This document shows positions 16,338 to 26,016 of a stretch of 64,000 bases of DNA, one piece after another (the stretch's first letter is position 1; every line of letters starts with the position of its first letter). Source of the stretch: CAYRFQ01 sp964423615 (GTDB taxonomy: Bacteria > Planctomycetota > Planctomycetia > Gemmatales > Gemmataceae); the NCBI GenBank assembly GCA_964423615.1, contig CAYRFQ010000020.1, forward strand, positions 44,567 to 108,566, in the 5' to 3' direction. A model generated the notes under the pieces. That model did no database searches. It was not told the DNA's origin and saw nothing but the letters and a program-made list of their open reading frames with translations. The translations under genes and the position numbers were made by a program.

Positions 16338-17876
16338 TCACGACCGAGACCACAACTTTCGGTCCAGGGTCCGGTAACCAATGGCCTCCATGATGTGAGC
16401 CGTTAGGATCGATTCGGATTCTCCAATGTCTGCGATCGTCCTGGCCATTCGCAAGATTCGGTCGTGAGCCCGTGCGGATAATCCAAACTCCTCCATCGCT
16501 CGTTTCAGCAACGCTTGTCCCTCCGGTTCGAGGTGACAGAACGACTGGATGTGACGGCTGTTCATCCTGCTATTGATGATCCCCGAGTCTTTTCCAAAAC
16601 GGGTCGCTTGGATCGTCCTGGCCGCATGAACGGTCTCTCGCATCGATTCGCTTCTCGTCCCTTCGGACTTCGCCGACAACTCCTCGAACGGAACGCTCGG
16701 CACTTCGATGTGCATATCTATCCGGTCCAACAACGGCCCACTGATCTTCCCCATGTACCTCTCCACCTGCATTTGCGAACAGCTACACGCCCGGCGGGAG
16801 TCTCCCAGGTACCCACAAGGACAGGGGTTCATAGCAGCAATGAGCATGAACCTCGCTGGGAATGTTGTGGACCGCGTCGCTCGAGAGATCGTCACCTCCC
16901 CTCCCTCCAAAGGTTGCCGAAGAACTTCGAGGCTGCGCCGATTAAACTCCGGTAGCTCGTCGAGAAACAGAATCCCGTTGTGGGCCAGACTGATCTCACC
17001 AGGCGAGGGAATCTGCCCACCACCGACCATCCCGGCGTCGCTGATCGTGTGGTGGGGCGAACGAAAGGGCCTTCGAGCTTTCAACGGTTCGTCCGCCGAA
17101 AGTTGGCCTATCGCACTGTAGATCCGTGACGTGGCCAGGCTCTCGTGCAACGTCAACGAAGGGAGAATGGTCGGAACCCGACGGGCCAACATGGTTTTCC
17201 CAGTGCCGGGAGACCCGATCATCAAAACGTTGTGACCTCCAGCCGCAGCGACGACCAGCGCTCGCTTGGACGCTTCTTGCCCCCTCACATCGGCAAAATC
17301 GTCTTCATACACTCCGAGCTTATTGAACATACTCGTCACATCGCAGACGACTGGTTCCGCTTCCAGTTCCCCCGAAAGAATCCCAACAGCTTCGGAAAGG
17401 TTACTGACCCCGTAAACATCAATTCCCTCCACCACAGCCGCTTCTTGAGCGTTGGGTGCAGGAACCAGAAATCGCTGGATGCCATTGTCGGCAGCCGTCA
17501 TCGCCATGGACAGGACGCCTTTGATTGGCCGGACCGACCCGTCCAGGGCCAGTTCTCCGGCCGTCGCGACTCCTTCGAGCTGTTCGGGTAAAATCTGGGA
17601 AGTCGCGACCAGAATACCAACAGCTATGGCTAAGTCGAGACCCGCGGCTTGCTTCGGGATGGCGGCGGGAGCCAGGTTGATGACCGTCCGTCCTCGATGA
17701 GGATGGTACCCAAGGTTGCTCAACGCCCTGTCGATCCTGTGGGTACTTTCACGAACAGCCTGATCCGGAAGTCCAACGAGAAAGGTCTTCTGCATCCCCG
17801 ACGCGGCATCCACCTCGACTTCAACCTGGATCGCATCGATGCCCACAAGCGTGAACGTGTTGAGTTTGGCCAGCAT
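16338..17876 (-). CDS. comM: YifB/ComM-family Mg-chelatase-like AAA+ ATPase
   Basis: A 512-residue member of the YifB/ComM family. ComM is a hexameric branch-migration helicase that promotes integration of DNA during natural transformation; in non-competent species the role is less clear. The N-terminal ChlI-like domain (about 1-170) carries VEVDAASGMQKTFLVGLPD, an AAA+ core follows with Walker A GSPGTGKTMLARR (about residue 215), Walker B NGILFLDELPEF and sensor motifs, and the C-terminal Mg_chelatase_C domain ends with ARAHDRILRMARTIADI. A four-cysteine patch (MNPCPCGY, ACSC) is usual for the family. It lies 21 bp downstream of the zinc-ribbon gene, probably in one operon. Confidence 0.94.
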   Translation of the reverse strand: MLAKLNTFTLVGIDAIQVEVEVDAASGMQKTFLVGLPDQAVRESTHRIDRALSNLGYHPHRGRTVINLAPAAIPKQAAGLDLAIAVGILVATSQILPEQLEGVATAGELALDGSVRPIKGVLSMAMTAADNGIQRFLVPAPNAQEAAVVEGIDVYGVSNLSEAVGILSGELEAEPVVCDVTSMFNKLGVYEDDFADVRGQEASKRALVVAAAGGHNVLMIGSPGTGKTMLARRVPTILPSLTLHESLATSRIYSAIGQLSADEPLKARRPFRSPHHTISDAGMVGGGQIPSPGEISLAHNGILFLDELPEFNRRSLEVLRQPLEGGEVTISRATRSTTFPARFMLIAAMNPCPCGYLGDSRRACSCSQMQVERYMGKISGPLLDRIDMHIEVPSVPFEELSAKSEGTRSESMRETVHAARTIQATRFGKDSGIINSRMNSRHIQSFCHLEPEGQALLKRAMEEFGLSARAHDRILRMARTIADIGESESILTAHIMEAIGYRTLDRKLWSRS

Positions 17877-17897
17877 GAGACACCCTGAGTCAGAGAA

Positions 17898-18581
17898 TCA
17901 TTTCTTTTCTTTCTCGGGTGGGATCGGATTCACGATCAACCGGTTGTACACAAAGAGGCCAAGACCCCACATAATCGATAGGAGGATCATCACCGACCAC
18001 ATTCGTAACGACTCGTGGATCATCCAATTGTAGTACTGGCTCCCTACCACCCAAGGGACTCTGGGAACGACAACGCAATACCACAAGATCACCAACATCA
18101 TCAGGATGATCGCGAACAACGACATGAATGCGGGCAACCACCAAAGAAAGTAGTCTTGGCCGGTCGACTCATAAACCTGCTTGGTTTTTCCCCACGTTCG
18201 TGTCTGGGTATTGTACCCACAATACAAGCAGATGATCGACTCTTCACTCTCGAGTGGGTTGGCACAGTTCGGACATCGCGGCGTCAAGTCAAGGGTCGTT
18301 ACGCCATAGGGATCCCCACCTTCATCATCGTCATCATCCTCTTCCGGTTCGTCCTCCGGAAGAATACCTGAGGAAACCTTGGAAGTACGAACGCTCGAAG
18401 ACGCTCGCTTCTTCGAGGCCGATTGAACCGAAGTCTCTTCCTCCTCCTCGAACTCCTCGGGAGGTTCGACGACGAATATTTCCTCGCATCCCTTGCACCG
18501 CGTTTTCTTCCCAAACATCTTGGGATTTGCTTTGAAACCCTTGCCACAATACGGGCAATGGATTGCAGTAGCCTTGGCCAT
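17898..18581 (-). CDS. zinc-ribbon membrane protein
   Basis: A 227-residue protein with two zinc ribbons and two membrane helices. Ribbon one at the N-terminus uses CPYCGKGF and CKGCEEIF (about residues 8-30); ribbon two uses CPNC and CLYCGYN (about 107-127). Between them is a highly acidic linker (EEEEE and DDDDD runs), and the C-terminal third carries hydrophobic segments at about residues 150-175 and 195-215. I recognise this layout from planctomycete genomes, where it has no assigned function. The ATG at 18581 has a strong GGAGG seven bases upstream; an upstream in-frame start adds an unrelated N-terminus. ComM begins 21 bp downstream. Confidence 0.75.
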   Translation of the reverse strand: MAKATAIHCPYCGKGFKANPKMFGKKTRCKGCEEIFVVEPPEEFEEEEETSVQSASKKRASSSVRTSKVSSGILPEDEPEEDDDDDEGGDPYGVTTLDLTPRCPNCANPLESEESIICLYCGYNTQTRTWGKTKQVYESTGQDYFLWWLPAFMSLFAIILMMLVILWYCVVVPRVPWVVGSQYYNWMIHESLRMWSVMILLSIMWGLGLFVYNRLIVNPIPPEKEKK

Positions 18582-19250
18582 TACATCCCTCCGCTGGTCT
18601 CCTGCACGGTCACCCACAAAAAGAAGAGGCATCAGATGATATTCTACCAGGATATTCGGAAGTGGAATGACAGTTCAAGGAATTTGGGTGAGCCGTGGGA
18701 ATTCCCAAAGTTCGGATATCGAGGCTCAGAATGTCACCAAGAAAGTTCTCTCCGTTCGGCCCTCACGTCAGGAAAGAGTTTTGCGATATGTTCTACTACC
18801 CTGCCCTGTTCATGCCAAAATCCGAGTCAATACTTCCGACCTTGTGAGAAATTTGTTTTTCGAGACCTTCCCGACCACCAAATTCCAGTCTCCGGCACAC
18901 TTCGGCCTTGTGTAAAACGGCCTGACAAACCAAACTGTTCAAGTCACACAATCCGAGATTATGGGTCGTGCCATCTCGGCCATCGGAGCGTTTCTCGGTT
19001 GTATTGGTTAGACCGTTTTTGGTTTCCCAAGTCCTGTGTCCCTCTTGTGGGAAGAAGGCCAAACCTCAGCGCAGAGGGAAACACTTAGGATGAGACGTTC
19101 GGGGACTGCCAACCTCTACTGGGACAAACACGAACCGCTCGAATAACCAGGACGAGTGCACTCGACGCCTAAAAACCGGCTCTACCCTCGTTCCGATTGT
19201 ACATACTACGTTGTCCACCTCTGAAACTTGCTCGATGGAAGGGAGCAATC
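18582..19250. other. intergenic region, no gene seen
   Basis: 669 bases between divergent genes. No frame gives a recognisable product, no RNA gene was found, and no strong repeat was noticed. Promoters for the zinc-ribbon gene and the glycosyltransferase gene must lie here. Confidence 0.5.
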
Positions 19251-20030
19251 GTGAAGGAAACAGGTATCCCATTCAAAATTCTCACATTCATGGCCACTTA
19301 CAACGAACGTGAGAATCTGATTTCCCTAACAGACCAAATCCATCAAGCCCTCCCTCAGACTGACATCCTGGTGGTGGACGATGACTCGCCCGATGGAACC
19401 GGAAAGGTGGCCGACCAAAGAGCCGCCAACGACACCCGATGGCATGTGATTCACCGACCTGGAAAACTTGGACTTGGCACGGCCATGCTCGAGGGCCTCC
19501 AATTCGCCATCGAGCAAAAGTACGACTACGTCATCACAATGGATGCCGACTTCAGCCACCACCCGAAATACCTTCTGGACCTTCTCCGTGGCATGTCGAC
19601 TGTTGATGTGATGATCGGCTCTCGCTATGTCCCTGGAGGCGGAACCAAAAACTGGCCCCTCAGCCGAAAAGTGATCAGTCGGTGCGTGAATACTCTCGTC
19701 CGCACTTTGATGAGAATCCCAGCGCGAGATACGTCCGGCGGCTTTCGTTGTTACCGCGTCCCTTGGCTACGCGAAGCCAACCTCCCCGAGATGATCTCGA
19801 ACGGATACTCAGTCCAGGAGGAAATTCTGTTCCGTTGTCATCAGGCTGGCTGCCGGATCGGCGAGACTCCCATCGTTTTCGAGAATCGAACAGCAGGAGC
19901 TTCGAAAGTCAATTTGTATGAGATGATCCGATCCCTCAGCGTCCTGCTGTACTTGGGTTTGGGGACCATGTTCGGACCCGCGAAAAAACAGACGATCGCC
20001 TCCCGAAAAAACCCCGTCACACGTTCGTGA
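19251..20030 (+). CDS. polyprenol monophosphomannose synthase-like glycosyltransferase (GT2)
   Basis: A 259-residue GT-A fold, family 2 glycosyltransferase of the dolichol-phosphate mannose synthase type, which moves a sugar from a nucleotide donor to polyprenyl phosphate at the membrane. Visible motifs are TFMATYNERENL, DILVVDDDSPDGTGKVAD (nucleotide binding), GLGTAMLEGLQ, the DXD motif MDADFSHHP, GSRYVPGGGTKNWPLSRKVIS, ARDTSGGFRCYR and ETPIVFENRTAGASKV. All are characteristic of this subfamily. It lacks C-terminal membrane helices beyond a short hydrophobic stretch (LSVLLYLGLG), as in the soluble class. GTG 19251 is chosen because GGAAGGGAG precedes it closely. Donor sugar is not certain. 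Confidence 0.9.
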   Translation: MKETGIPFKILTFMATYNERENLISLTDQIHQALPQTDILVVDDDSPDGTGKVADQRAANDTRWHVIHRPGKLGLGTAMLEGLQFAIEQKYDYVITMDADFSHHPKYLLDLLRGMSTVDVMIGSRYVPGGGTKNWPLSRKVISRCVNTLVRTLMRIPARDTSGGFRCYRVPWLREANLPEMISNGYSVQEEILFRCHQAGCRIGETPIVFENRTAGASKVNLYEMIRSLSVLLYLGLGTMFGPAKKQTIASRKNPVTRS

Positions 20031-20033
20031 CCA

Positions 20034-23000
20034 TCAGGAAAAAGACACACCACCCTGCCCGAGCAAGTCTTCCAGCTCGACTTTCGAAAGCTTCGAAGCG
20101 TCAATTGTGAAATCCTGGCCAAGCTTCATCACACACCGTTTCCCTTTCCGATCCGTGATGAACAGGAAAACGGGGGTCCTTCCAGGTGCTCGCTCGAGCA
20201 CTCTCGCTATCGAACCAACGACCTCCGGGGGATGGGCTTCGAGATTCAGACGAAGGCTCAACCCTTTCGCTTTCTGACGTTGAACCTGATCCAAATCGTG
20301 GATCGCCGTGAGCACCAGCTGGTTGTTCCGGTGCTTGTCCAGGTTGGCTTCGACAAAACACGCCGCATCTTCCACGATGTCGTCTTTGTACATGGAGTAC
20401 GTCTCTGACCACATCACGAATTCGCAAGAGCCACTGAAATCCTCAAATCGACCCCTCAGAAATCGCTGACCAGCACTTTTTCCAGTGCGAGCTACCGGAA
20501 ACTGCAACTGGGTGAGCATCCCCCCCAGAAACAACTGCGACCCGTGTTCTAGATGTTTGAACTCCTCAACAGTGTTACTAGCGAAACGCTTGATCTGGGC
20601 TTCATGCTGTGCCAGGGGATGGCTCGAAAAGTAGAAATCGAGCACTTCCTTTTCCTTCTTCAGCTTGTCCATTGGGTCCCATTCCGGAATGTTCGGTAGC
20701 TCAACGTCCTTCGAATTGGTCACGGGCTCCGCCTCTTCAAACGCGTCGAATAAGTTGAGTTGCCCTGCTTGTTTGTCTTTCTGGAGGGCTCCAGCAGAAT
20801 CAATCGCTCGTTGAAGGACAGCTTCAATTTGCGAACGAGTTGCTCCAAAACAATCAAATCCCCCCGCGAGAAGAAGCTTCTCCATCTCAGCCTTGCGTAC
20901 AAGCTTCTGGTCCACTCTCTCGCAGAAATCGAAGATATCCTTGTAAGCCCCCCCCTCTTGTCGGCCACGGACGATTTCGTTAGCTGCCCCGCGACCCAAA
21001 CCCTTGATCGCCACAAGGCCAAACATGATCTTGTCGGCCACCACCGTGAAGTCAGGATAGCAAGTGTTCACGTTCGGAGCCTGCACGGGATACCCCAGGC
21101 GTGCCGCATCCTCGAAATGCTCGACCATGATCTTACGCTTGTTCCCGTCCTCGATTTCACTGGTCAGCAGGGCTGCCATGAATTCGGCGGTGTAATGCGT
21201 CTTCAAATAAGCGGTTTGATAGCCCACATGGCCGTACGCGGCGGTGTGCGACTTGTTAAACCCATAACTCCCGAACTGCTCGATGAACCCGAAGATCTTC
21301 ATGCTCGTCTTCTCATCGACGCCTTTCTCCATGGCCCCCTGGATGAACTCGCCGCGTCGTTGGTTGATGATGTCGTGCTTCTTCTTGCTAATCGCTTTAA
21401 TGCACTTGTAGGCCTTGGACAAATCGATGCCCCCTAGCCGATTCAAGATCCGCATGATCTGTTCCTGGTAGCACATCACTCCGTGCGTTTCTTCCAGAAT
21501 AGCTTTCATCATGTCGTGGTCATAAGTGGGTTGCTCCAAACCATGCTTTCGATTGACGTAAGAATCGACCATCCCTCCTTTCAGCGGACCCGGACGATAT
21601 AAGGCCATGATGGCGATGATGTCTCGAATGTTGTCGGGCTTCATCCTCGTGAGCAAGTTTCGGATGCCTTCCGATTCCAGCTGGAACACTCCCTTGGCGT
21701 CTCCGCGCTGGAGCAACTCGTAAGTGCGTTTGTCGTCGAGCGGGAGTTTGTTCAAGTCGATCTTGATGCCGCGTGTCTTCTCGATCAATTCCACAGCGTT
21801 CGTTAAGACCGTCAACGTCCGAAGGCCCAGGAAATCCATCTTGAGCATTCCGACACTTTCGAGATCCCCCATGACCCACTGAGTCGTTATGACTGCTTCG
21901 TCTCCGTCTTTGGCTCCGTTCGCATCTCGCGACCGAACGCGGTGGACCGGAACGTAATCGGTGATGTCTCCATCCGCAATCACCACACCGGCCGCGTGAG
22001 TCCCTGCATTTCGATTCGTTCCCTCCAGTTTCCGTGCGATATCAATCACTTCGCGAACTTGGGCATCCCGTTCATATTCCATCCGCAGTTCTGGACTTTG
22101 CTCGAGCGATTGGTCGAGCGTGATCCCTAACTGATCGGGAATGTAACTCACAAGTTTGTTGACTCGATCCAAAGGAATCTCAAGAACCCGGGCCACATCT
22201 TTGATGGCCGCTCGAGCGGCCATCGTCCCAAACGTCGCGATCTGGGCTACCGAGTTTTCGCCGTATTTGTCGCGAACATACTGAATCACTTCTTCCCGAC
22301 GATCCTGGCAAAAATCGATGTCGATGTCCGGCGCTTCTGTCCTGTTCGGATCGAGAAATCTCTCAAACAGCAAGTCGTAGTCGAGTGGATCCACATGGCT
22401 AAACTTCAAAGCGTAGCTCACCAAAGCACCAACGCCGGAACCCCTTGCACTGTTCGGAATTCCCTTCTCGAGAGCGAAGTTGACAAAATCCCACGTGATC
22501 AAAAAGTAACTCGCGAAACCCATCTTGTTGATGATGCCGAGTTCGTGATCAAGCCGCTTCCAAACCTTCTCGGCGGGATCCTCTCCGTATCGTTCGTAAA
22601 CGCCCTTCTCACACAGCTCTCGGAGATAGTCTTCTGGAGTCTTCTGATCGGGAGGAGTAAAGACCGGGAAATGTCTTGCCTTGAAGTCGATCTCGACCTC
22701 GCACCCGTCCGCGATTTCTTGGCTCCGTTGGACCGCGTCTTCGTGACCGGGAAACAAATCGTACATCTCGTGCGGCGGCCGAATATGGAATTGATCCGTC
22801 GCGAACTTCATCCGGTTCGGATTACTTCGTGCCTTGCGGGTGTTGATACAAAGCAAAACGTCGTGCGCCGGAGCGTCGTTCTGGTGGAGATAGTGGGCGT
22901 CGGACGTGACCACCAAAGGCATCCCGAGTCGCTGGGCTATATCAATCGCTCCCTTGGCACACTCCTCCTGGATGGGAACACCATTGTTTTGGATTTCGAT

Positions 23001-23522
23001 ATAAAAATTCTCACCAAAAAGTTTCTGGAACCAAATCGCCAACCCTTCGGCCTCGTCGATCTTGTCCCCAAGAATCAAATCGCTGAATTCGGCGGACGCA
23101 CACCCGCTCAAGCAAATGATGCCCTCGGAGTATTGCTCCAAAACTTCCTTGTCGATACGCGGAACGTGGTAATACCCTTCGAGCTGGGCGATGGAGGCCA
23201 TCTTGATTAGGTTCTTCCAACCCTGATTGTTCTTGGCCAACAGGGTCAGGTGAAAAGACGCTTCGCCCCGTCGCTTGGCCTTCCGCTCGGTACGATGTCC
23301 GGGAGCGACATAGGCTTCGTACCCTAGGATTGGTTTGATGTCCGCTTTCTGACATTCCCGATAAAACTCAATGGCACCGTACAAATTTCCGTGGTCCGTC
23401 AACGCAATCGCATTCATTCCGTAGCCCTTGACGGTCTGGACCAGTTCCGGGACACGGCTAGCCCCATCGAGCAAACTATAATGACTGTGGCAATGGAGGT
23501 GGACGAAAGGACGTTCCGCCAT
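20034..23522 (-). CDS. dnaE: DNA polymerase III alpha subunit
   Basis: A 1162-residue DnaE, the replicative polymerase catalytic subunit. The N-terminal PHP domain starts HLHCHSHYSLLDGAS. The palm shows RGSGVGALVSYAL and APDIDIDFCQDRREEVI (about residue 400), which carries the catalytic aspartates, and the fingers/thumb region includes YQEQIMRIL and FNKSHTAAYGHVGY. A helix-hairpin-helix segment (IKGLGRGAANEIV, about 835) precedes the OB-fold region, which is near residues 980-1060. Length is that of ordinary DnaE; it is the DnaE1 type by length, without a PolC-like exonuclease. The ATG at 23522 has GAGGAA upstream. The FHA gene and miaA lie upstream on the same strand. Confidence 0.97.
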   Translation of the reverse strand: MAERPFVHLHCHSHYSLLDGASRVPELVQTVKGYGMNAIALTDHGNLYGAIEFYRECQKADIKPILGYEAYVAPGHRTERKAKRRGEASFHLTLLAKNNQGWKNLIKMASIAQLEGYYHVPRIDKEVLEQYSEGIICLSGCASAEFSDLILGDKIDEAEGLAIWFQKLFGENFYIEIQNNGVPIQEECAKGAIDIAQRLGMPLVVTSDAHYLHQNDAPAHDVLLCINTRKARSNPNRMKFATDQFHIRPPHEMYDLFPGHEDAVQRSQEIADGCEVEIDFKARHFPVFTPPDQKTPEDYLRELCEKGVYERYGEDPAEKVWKRLDHELGIINKMGFASYFLITWDFVNFALEKGIPNSARGSGVGALVSYALKFSHVDPLDYDLLFERFLDPNRTEAPDIDIDFCQDRREEVIQYVRDKYGENSVAQIATFGTMAARAAIKDVARVLEIPLDRVNKLVSYIPDQLGITLDQSLEQSPELRMEYERDAQVREVIDIARKLEGTNRNAGTHAAGVVIADGDITDYVPVHRVRSRDANGAKDGDEAVITTQWVMGDLESVGMLKMDFLGLRTLTVLTNAVELIEKTRGIKIDLNKLPLDDKRTYELLQRGDAKGVFQLESEGIRNLLTRMKPDNIRDIIAIMALYRPGPLKGGMVDSYVNRKHGLEQPTYDHDMMKAILEETHGVMCYQEQIMRILNRLGGIDLSKAYKCIKAISKKKHDIINQRRGEFIQGAMEKGVDEKTSMKIFGFIEQFGSYGFNKSHTAAYGHVGYQTAYLKTHYTAEFMAALLTSEIEDGNKRKIMVEHFEDAARLGYPVQAPNVNTCYPDFTVVADKIMFGLVAIKGLGRGAANEIVRGRQEGGAYKDIFDFCERVDQKLVRKAEMEKLLLAGGFDCFGATRSQIEAVLQRAIDSAGALQKDKQAGQLNLFDAFEEAEPVTNSKDVELPNIPEWDPMDKLKKEKEVLDFYFSSHPLAQHEAQIKRFASNTVEEFKHLEHGSQLFLGGMLTQLQFPVARTGKSAGQRFLRGRFEDFSGSCEFVMWSETYSMYKDDIVEDAACFVEANLDKHRNNQLVLTAIHDLDQVQRQKAKGLSLRLNLEAHPPEVVGSIARVLERAPGRTPVFLFITDRKGKRCVMKLGQDFTIDASKLSKVELEDLLGQGGVSFS

Positions 23523-23624
23523 GGGATTCCTCGGTGAGAGACGAACGAAAAAAGGAACACGAAGCAGCCTCTTTGGCAGAGTCGCTAGGTGTTCCTTCGA
23601 AGCCGAAACCAGTCAATCTTTGGG

Positions 23625-24371
23625 TCAATCTTCGAGAGAGTCCGGTTCCGCAACGGCGCGGATGTACCTGGCCAGTACCATCTGCACACCTTGTATTCTT
23701 TGCCAGTCCGAGAAGCCCAAAGTCACGTCGCTGCCGTCCTCTTTGACTTCGATATGCTCGGTGGCAACGACCATCGCCTGGTGGAGGAATTCGAGAATCT
23801 CGGAAAACCGAGCGGCTTGCGAAGGTGTCAACTTCAACGGCAGGGGAGGCAACGCCCGAGTGCCGATGAACATGGCATCTCGGGTGACTGTAATTTTGTC
23901 GTTATTGATGTTTAAGTCAAAATCAGCATCCCCATCGAGTGGCCCGTCGAGCGTTTGTGATCGGACGGTCGCCGGACCTTCTTCGTCCTCATCGACATTC
24001 TTTTCTTCGTTGGTCTGGGGATGCTGCAGGGCCGTTCGAGCTTGTTCGTCGAGACTGGCCATCCGGGCAGCTATTTCTTCGTTGGAACCAAACAAAAGAA
24101 GAGATCGGCCCACGCACACACGATCACCAAACCGGAGGCGACGGATTTGAACGACATTCCCGTTGACTCGGGTGCCGTTGGTGCTATCGAGATCTGTCAG
24201 GATGATATCATCATCATCCTGCTGGACCTTGGCATGGAATCGGCTGACTCTCTCATCATTGAGGCGGAGCAGGTTGCCCTCTTCTCGACCGATGGTGACT
24301 GGTGTGGGCAACTCACGGAACACTTTCCCTTTGTCCACGCCATCAATCACCTGGAAGGTGACCTTTGCCAT
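23625..24371 (-). CDS. FHA domain protein
   Basis: A 248-residue protein with an N-terminal forkhead-associated domain, which binds phosphothreonine peptides and so usually reads the output of Ser/Thr kinases. The domain occupies about residues 5-100 and shows the core residues: TIGREEGNLLRL (Gly-Arg), ERVSRFHAKV (Ser and His), DSTNGTRVNG (Asn and Gly). The rest has an acidic linker (about 120-145) and a C-terminal region with predicted helices (SQAARFSEILEFLHQAM) that I do not recognise. ATG 24371 is preferred over ATG 24377 because GAGGAA sits at proper spacing from it. It lies between miaA and dnaE, but any functional link is inference. Confidence 0.85.
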   Translation of the reverse strand: MAKVTFQVIDGVDKGKVFRELPTPVTIGREEGNLLRLNDERVSRFHAKVQQDDDDIILTDLDSTNGTRVNGNVVQIRRLRFGDRVCVGRSLLLFGSNEEIAARMASLDEQARTALQHPQTNEEKNVDEDEEGPATVRSQTLDGPLDGDADFDLNINNDKITVTRDAMFIGTRALPPLPLKLTPSQAARFSEILEFLHQAMVVATEHIEVKEDGSDVTLGFSDWQRIQGVQMVLARYIRAVAEPDSLED

Positions 24372-24514
24372 CAGCATTTCCTCGCTATGCTCGCACCCGA
24401 TTACGTGGTGAAGGCTACGTAGGCCCTCAGATCACGAAAACACGGGAGTAATTTCTCAGACCATTTCTGTAGATGTACGGATCAGTCCGCTCGAATTCAA
24501 GATTGGGCAATCCT

Positions 24515-25432
24515 CTATTTCATTGTGTTGTCCCAAATCGAGCTTGTCAATTCCCCATCGACAGGATGGCAGCCAGGAAGATGACGGAACCAAGTCACTT
24601 GACGCTTGGCAAATTGCCGAGTTCGGGTTTGAATCGTTGTAACTGTTTCTTCCAGAGTCATGACTCCCTGTAGATATTCGATCACTTCTTTGTAGCCCAA
24701 AGCCTGCCTGGCTTCTCGACTCAACGGTTGTGGAAGTTCAAGCAACCTTACCACTTCGTCAACCAATCCGGCTTGGAACATTTGTTCCACCCTCAAATCA
24801 ATCCTCTCGTACAATTCCGTTCGAGGAAGGTCGATCCAAACGCAACGCGGTCCCCATTTCCGCTCCACATTCCATTCTTGTTGCCAAGCACTCAACGGCT
24901 TTCCCGTCAACTCGAAGACTTCCAAAGCCCGCACAACTCTTCGAAGATCATTGGGATGAAGTTTGTTTGCTGACTCGGGATCGATCTGATGTAACCGCAG
25001 GTGGAGAGACTCTCTCCCTTCGGCTGCAGCTTCGGCTTCCAACCTCTCGCGTAGCTCTGCACTCGCCGGGGGCCCATCGAATAAACCGCTGATCATCGCT
25101 TTGAGATAAAGCGCCGTCCCCCCAACGAACAAAACCTTCTTACCCCGATTCTGAATATCATCACAAAGTAGGGCAGCTTCTTCGAGCCACCAGGCCACCG
25201 AAGCCGACTCCCAGGGATCAAGAACATCAATAAGATGATGGGGAACCTCCAATCGTTCCTCGACCGAAGGCTTGGCGGTTCCGATATCCATTCCCCGGTA
25301 AATGGCCATGGAATCGACCGAAACGATTTCTGCATCCATGCATTTTGCCAGGGAAAGTGCCGCACGGGTTTTTCCACACCCCGTGGGACCAGTCAGAACC
25401 AGAGCTCGTTGAAAGACTTCGGGTTTCACCAT
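24515..25432 (-). CDS. miaA: tRNA dimethylallyltransferase
   Basis: A 305-residue MiaA, which adds a dimethylallyl group to A37 of tRNAs reading U-starting codons. The P-loop LTGPTGCGKTRAALSLA lies at about residue 11-27; the family signatures VSVDSMAIYRGMDIGTAKP (about 40-58), HHLIDVLDPWE and VLFVGGTALYLKAMISGL follow in order, with LRRVVRALEVFELTGKPLS and the tRNA-binding RQFAKRQVTWFRHLPGC near the C-terminus. Length is typical. ATG 25432 gives the family N-terminus; an earlier in-frame ATG at 25453 adds seven residues. An SRPBCC gene starts divergently about 50 bp away. Confidence 0.97.
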   Translation of the reverse strand: MVKPEVFQRALVLTGPTGCGKTRAALSLAKCMDAEIVSVDSMAIYRGMDIGTAKPSVEERLEVPHHLIDVLDPWESASVAWWLEEAALLCDDIQNRGKKVLFVGGTALYLKAMISGLFDGPPASAELRERLEAEAAAEGRESLHLRLHQIDPESANKLHPNDLRRVVRALEVFELTGKPLSAWQQEWNVERKWGPRCVWIDLPRTELYERIDLRVEQMFQAGLVDEVVRLLELPQPLSREARQALGYKEVIEYLQGVMTLEETVTTIQTRTRQFAKRQVTWFRHLPGCHPVDGELTSSIWDNTMK

Positions 25433-25485
25433 AACGATCTCAATTATATCCAAACGTACACCAAAAGGAAACGACGAGGCCGTTC

Positions 25486-25926
25486 ATGGCTGACTTTCAA
25501 TCCTCCTTCGAATTCGGAGTTTCACCATCCACCCTCTTCGAGTTGTTAACCCAACCGGAGCTATTAGAAACCATCTCTCCACCAGAAGTGAACCTCCGGC
25601 TGGTCTCCGGACCTCAACGAATGCAAATGGGTTCGGTATTGATCTGGAAGGCCAAACGAAGTGGAATCGCTCAACAGATGACGGTGGAGGTGGTTGAGTT
25701 CGAGAATGAGAGCCTCATTACCGTCGAACAGCGTAAAGGGCCGTTCCGACAATGGATTCACCGACAGCATTTTGCAGAAATCGAAGCAGGAACACTTCTA
25801 AAAGATGTGATCGAGTTCGAACCTCCCGGAGGATTGCTTGGCCTGACCGTGACAACGGCCTGGGTTCGAAAAGATTTGGAAAAGAATTTCGCGTTTCGGA
25901 ACCAAAAGTTGAGCGAAGTATTTTGA
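25486..25926 (+). CDS. SRPBCC (START-like) family protein
   Basis: A 146-residue protein with the helix-grip fold pattern of the SRPBCC superfamily (polyketide cyclase/ligand-binding type). The N-terminal SSFEFGVSPSTLFELLTQPELLETISPP matches the usual start of the fold, in which the first helix follows a short strand and precedes the LxxxxLLE segment. Later come IAQQMTVEVVEFENESLITVEQRKG, typical of the antiparallel sheet, and VIEFEPPGGLLG with the C-terminal long helix. Such proteins bind small hydrophobic ligands or act as cyclases; nothing here specifies the ligand. ATG 25486 has GAGG six to seven bases upstream. The esterase gene starts about 90 bp downstream on the same strand. Confidence 0.7.
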   Translation: MADFQSSFEFGVSPSTLFELLTQPELLETISPPEVNLRLVSGPQRMQMGSVLIWKAKRSGIAQQMTVEVVEFENESLITVEQRKGPFRQWIHRQHFAEIEAGTLLKDVIEFEPPGGLLGLTVTTAWVRKDLEKNFAFRNQKLSEVF

Positions 25927-26016
25927 TTCTCCCCTTTTCCGGACCGAGTCCAAGAGCTGATGATTGAAGACCCAGACAAGGTTATGGAACCTGACCCACA
26001 CAACCGGAGTTTCCCG